A DNA stretch of 64,000 nucleotides from Clostridium sp. Lineage in GTDB: Bacteria; Bacillota; Clostridia; Lachnospirales; Lachnospiraceae. The translations under genes were made by a program, and so were the position numbers. Positions within the stretch are counted from its first letter, which is position 1, and every line of letters starts with the position of its first letter. Under the pieces are notes generated by a model. That model made no database searches. It was not told where the DNA came from and was given only the letters and a program-made list of their open reading frames with translations. This document shows, piece after piece, positions 62,798 through 64,000 of this stretch. The stretch spans positions 1-64,000 of the forward strand of contig JAETQD010000006.1 of NCBI GenBank assembly GCA_021770825.1, written 5' to 3'.

Positions 62798-63076
62798 ATG
62801 ACATTTACTTACCCGGCAGTTTTTACACCCCATGAGGATGGAAAAGGATATCATGCAGTATTCCCGGATCTGGAGTGCTGTGAAGCAGACGGGCCGGACC
62901 TGGAGGACGCCATTGAGAACGCCAGGGACGCGGCCTGCAACTGGATTACTGTGGAAATGGACGAGTTCGACAGTGACCTGCCGTTTTCCACCCATGTGGA
63001 AGACATTGCCCTGAAGGAGGGCCAGATCGTGAAAATGATTTCGGTAAGAATCAAGCTGCTGCCTGATAATGATTAA
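62798..63076 (+). CDS. Solitary HicB-family protein
   Basis: A 92-residue protein with the HicB fold: YPAVFTPHEDGKGYHAVFPD, then CEADGPDLEDAIENARDAA and a C-terminal beta and tail region. HicB normally neutralises the HicA mRNA nuclease, but no hicA gene is seen on either side. AAGGAG precedes the ATG at 62798. The C-terminus lacks a clear DNA-binding domain, so it may be a free-standing RNase H-like HicB or an orphan antitoxin. Confidence 0.85.
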   Translation: MTFTYPAVFTPHEDGKGYHAVFPDLECCEADGPDLEDAIENARDAACNWITVEMDEFDSDLPFSTHVEDIALKEGQIVKMISVRIKLLPDND

Positions 63077-63084
63077 AAAGGACG

Positions 63085-63145
63085 AAAAAAGACTCTGCTT
63101 TGGCCAGTCCCGTGAAAGGGGAGCTGGCCGGGCAGAGTCTTTTTA
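63085..63145. terminator. Bidirectional terminator between hicB-like and adh genes
   Basis: AGACTCTGC (63090-63098) pairs with GCAGAGTCT (63132-63140), with an inner GGCCAG/CTGGCC stem, A's on the left and T's on the right, so it can serve both converging genes. Confidence 0.85.
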
Positions 63146-63178
63146 GAAGATGTGCCGGATGTGCAGGCACTTGTTTTT

Positions 63179-64000
63179 TTAGAAATCCACTTCTGTTCCG
63201 TAGTAAGCACAGGTGAAGAGTTTCTCCATCTGCTCCGGAGTGATGGATCTGGGGTTGGAGCCTGTGCAGGCATCGCCGACAGCGTTCACTGCAATCTCAG
63301 CAACCTTGGATTTGAATTCTTCTTCGTTGATTCCAAAATCCTTTAAGGTCTTTGGGATGTTTAACTTCACGTTGAAGGAGTCGATCAGATCACATAATGC
63401 ATTGACCTGGGATTCCTCGGAGGTTCCGCCAAGACCAACTCTTCTTGCGATGTCAGCATAACGGCGTTTTGCTTCCGGCTCATGTGCATTGTACTTGATT
63501 ACGTACGGTAAGTAAATGGCATTGGCGCAGCCATGCGGAATATGTCCGGTGGAGAAAGCAGCACCTGTCTTGTGGGCCATGGAGTGTACGATTCCCAGAA
63601 GGGCATTGGAGAATGCCTGGCCGGCAAGGCACTGTGCGTAGTGCATCTGCTCTCTTGCATCCATGTTTCCGTGGAAGGATGCCGGAAGATAATCAAGAAC
63701 CATTTCGATGGCTTTGATGGCAAGCGGATCAGTGAACGGAGAATTTAATGTGGAAACATAAGCCTCGATGGCGTGGGTCAGAGCATCCATACCGGTGTAA
63801 GCAACCTGCTTGGGCGGGAGGGATGCAACCAGATCCGGATCCACGATGGCAACGTCCGGTGTGATTTCAAAGTCAGCCAACGGATATTTGATTCCCTTGG
63901 AGTAATCGGTAATAACGGAGAAAGCAGTTACCTCTGTGGCAGTTCCGGATGTTGTGGGAATTGCACAGAAGAGAGCTTTGGAACGAAGCTTCGGGAAGTT
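63179..64000 (-). CDS. Iron-containing alcohol dehydrogenase, C-terminal part (cut by window edge)
   Basis: The frame is open to position 64000, so only the last 273 residues are seen. It starts in PTTSGTATEVTAFSVITDY, the nucleotide and substrate region of group III alcohol dehydrogenases, and holds the metal ligands in GMDALTHAIEAYVS, LGIVHSMAHKTGA and GHIPHGCANAIYLPYV. It reduces aldehydes or oxidises alcohols with NAD(P)H and Fe or Zn. Without the N-terminus I cannot tell a free-standing enzyme (~385 residues) from the C-terminal half of AdhE, though the sequence looks closer to a free-standing one. It converges with the hicB-like gene. Confidence 0.9.
   Translation of the reverse strand, partial: NFPKLRSKALFCAIPTTSGTATEVTAFSVITDYSKGIKYPLADFEITPDVAIVDPDLVASLPPKQVAYTGMDALTHAIEAYVSTLNSPFTDPLAIKAIEMVLDYLPASFHGNMDAREQMHYAQCLAGQAFSNALLGIVHSMAHKTGAAFSTGHIPHGCANAIYLPYVIKYNAHEPEAKRRYADIARRVGLGGTSEESQVNALCDLIDSFNVKLNIPKTLKDFGINEEEFKSKVAEIAVNAVGDACTGSNPRSITPEQMEKLFTCAYYGTEVDF

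Overview
The window comes from a Gram-positive, spore-forming anaerobe of the class Clostridia, most likely a Lachnospiraceae-type gut organism. The evidence is a spoIIID gene with a sigma-E-like promoter, strong AGGAGG ribosome binding sites, NADP-dependent isocitrate dehydrogenase, an iron-type alcohol dehydrogenase and large Gly/Glu-rich surface proteins. No rRNA or tRNA gene was recognised. The genus assignment is inference.

Layout. 1-2500: AT-rich two-gene cassette (AAA ATPase plus small Toprim/RloB-like protein, probably phage defence) between copies of a GC-rich repeat. 2521-3913: fused remains of an ATP-grasp and a transglutaminase gene. 4169-8687: LysR regulator divergent from an amidohydrolase, a MatC-like carrier and icd. 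8887-17913: tightly packed signalling and envelope operon (metallo-hydrolase, GAF/HD-GYP, FecR beta-helix protein, NHL protein, CHASE2 adenylate cyclase). 17985-22517: LTA-synthase-like enzyme, then a MATE exporter with an HxlR regulator on the other strand. 23024-23299: spoIIID. 23510-33810: two small regulators, then a complete type I-C CRISPR-Cas locus (cas3-cas5c-cas8c/cas11c-cas7-cas4-cas1-cas2) with four repeats. A predicted ADP-ribosyltransferase-type toxin/partner pair sits between cas8c and cas7. A 3'-end copy of spoIIID follows the array.

Between the regulators and cas3 lies a compact gene for a crRNA-like RNA. It has a promoter, one degenerate CRISPR repeat, a 33-34 nt pseudo-spacer and a terminator hairpin. 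The pseudo-spacer matches 16 of 17 bases, with an unbroken 11-base seed, at a site just upstream of a predicted promoter in front of cas3. This is the layout expected of a CreR/CreA-type regulatory guide.

34502-62649 is a single 28-kb unit that I consider the most unusual part. It encodes F1-ATPase-like alpha, gamma, beta and epsilon subunits, a c-subunit-like proteolipid, a b-like coiled-coil membrane protein and a five-helix membrane protein. These are flanked by huge membrane-anchored surface proteins of 2279, 750 and 4276 residues. Catalytic residues of the F1 part are kept, but the proteolipid has alanine where the ion-carrying carboxylate should be, and no normal a or delta subunit is present. 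I infer an ATP-driven rotary or mechanical machine coupled to cell-surface fibres, not an ATP synthase. The nearest known idea is the F1-like ATPases of mycoplasmas that work with surface proteins.

The window ends with a solitary HicB-like gene under a consensus promoter and the 3' part of an iron-containing alcohol dehydrogenase gene that runs off the edge.
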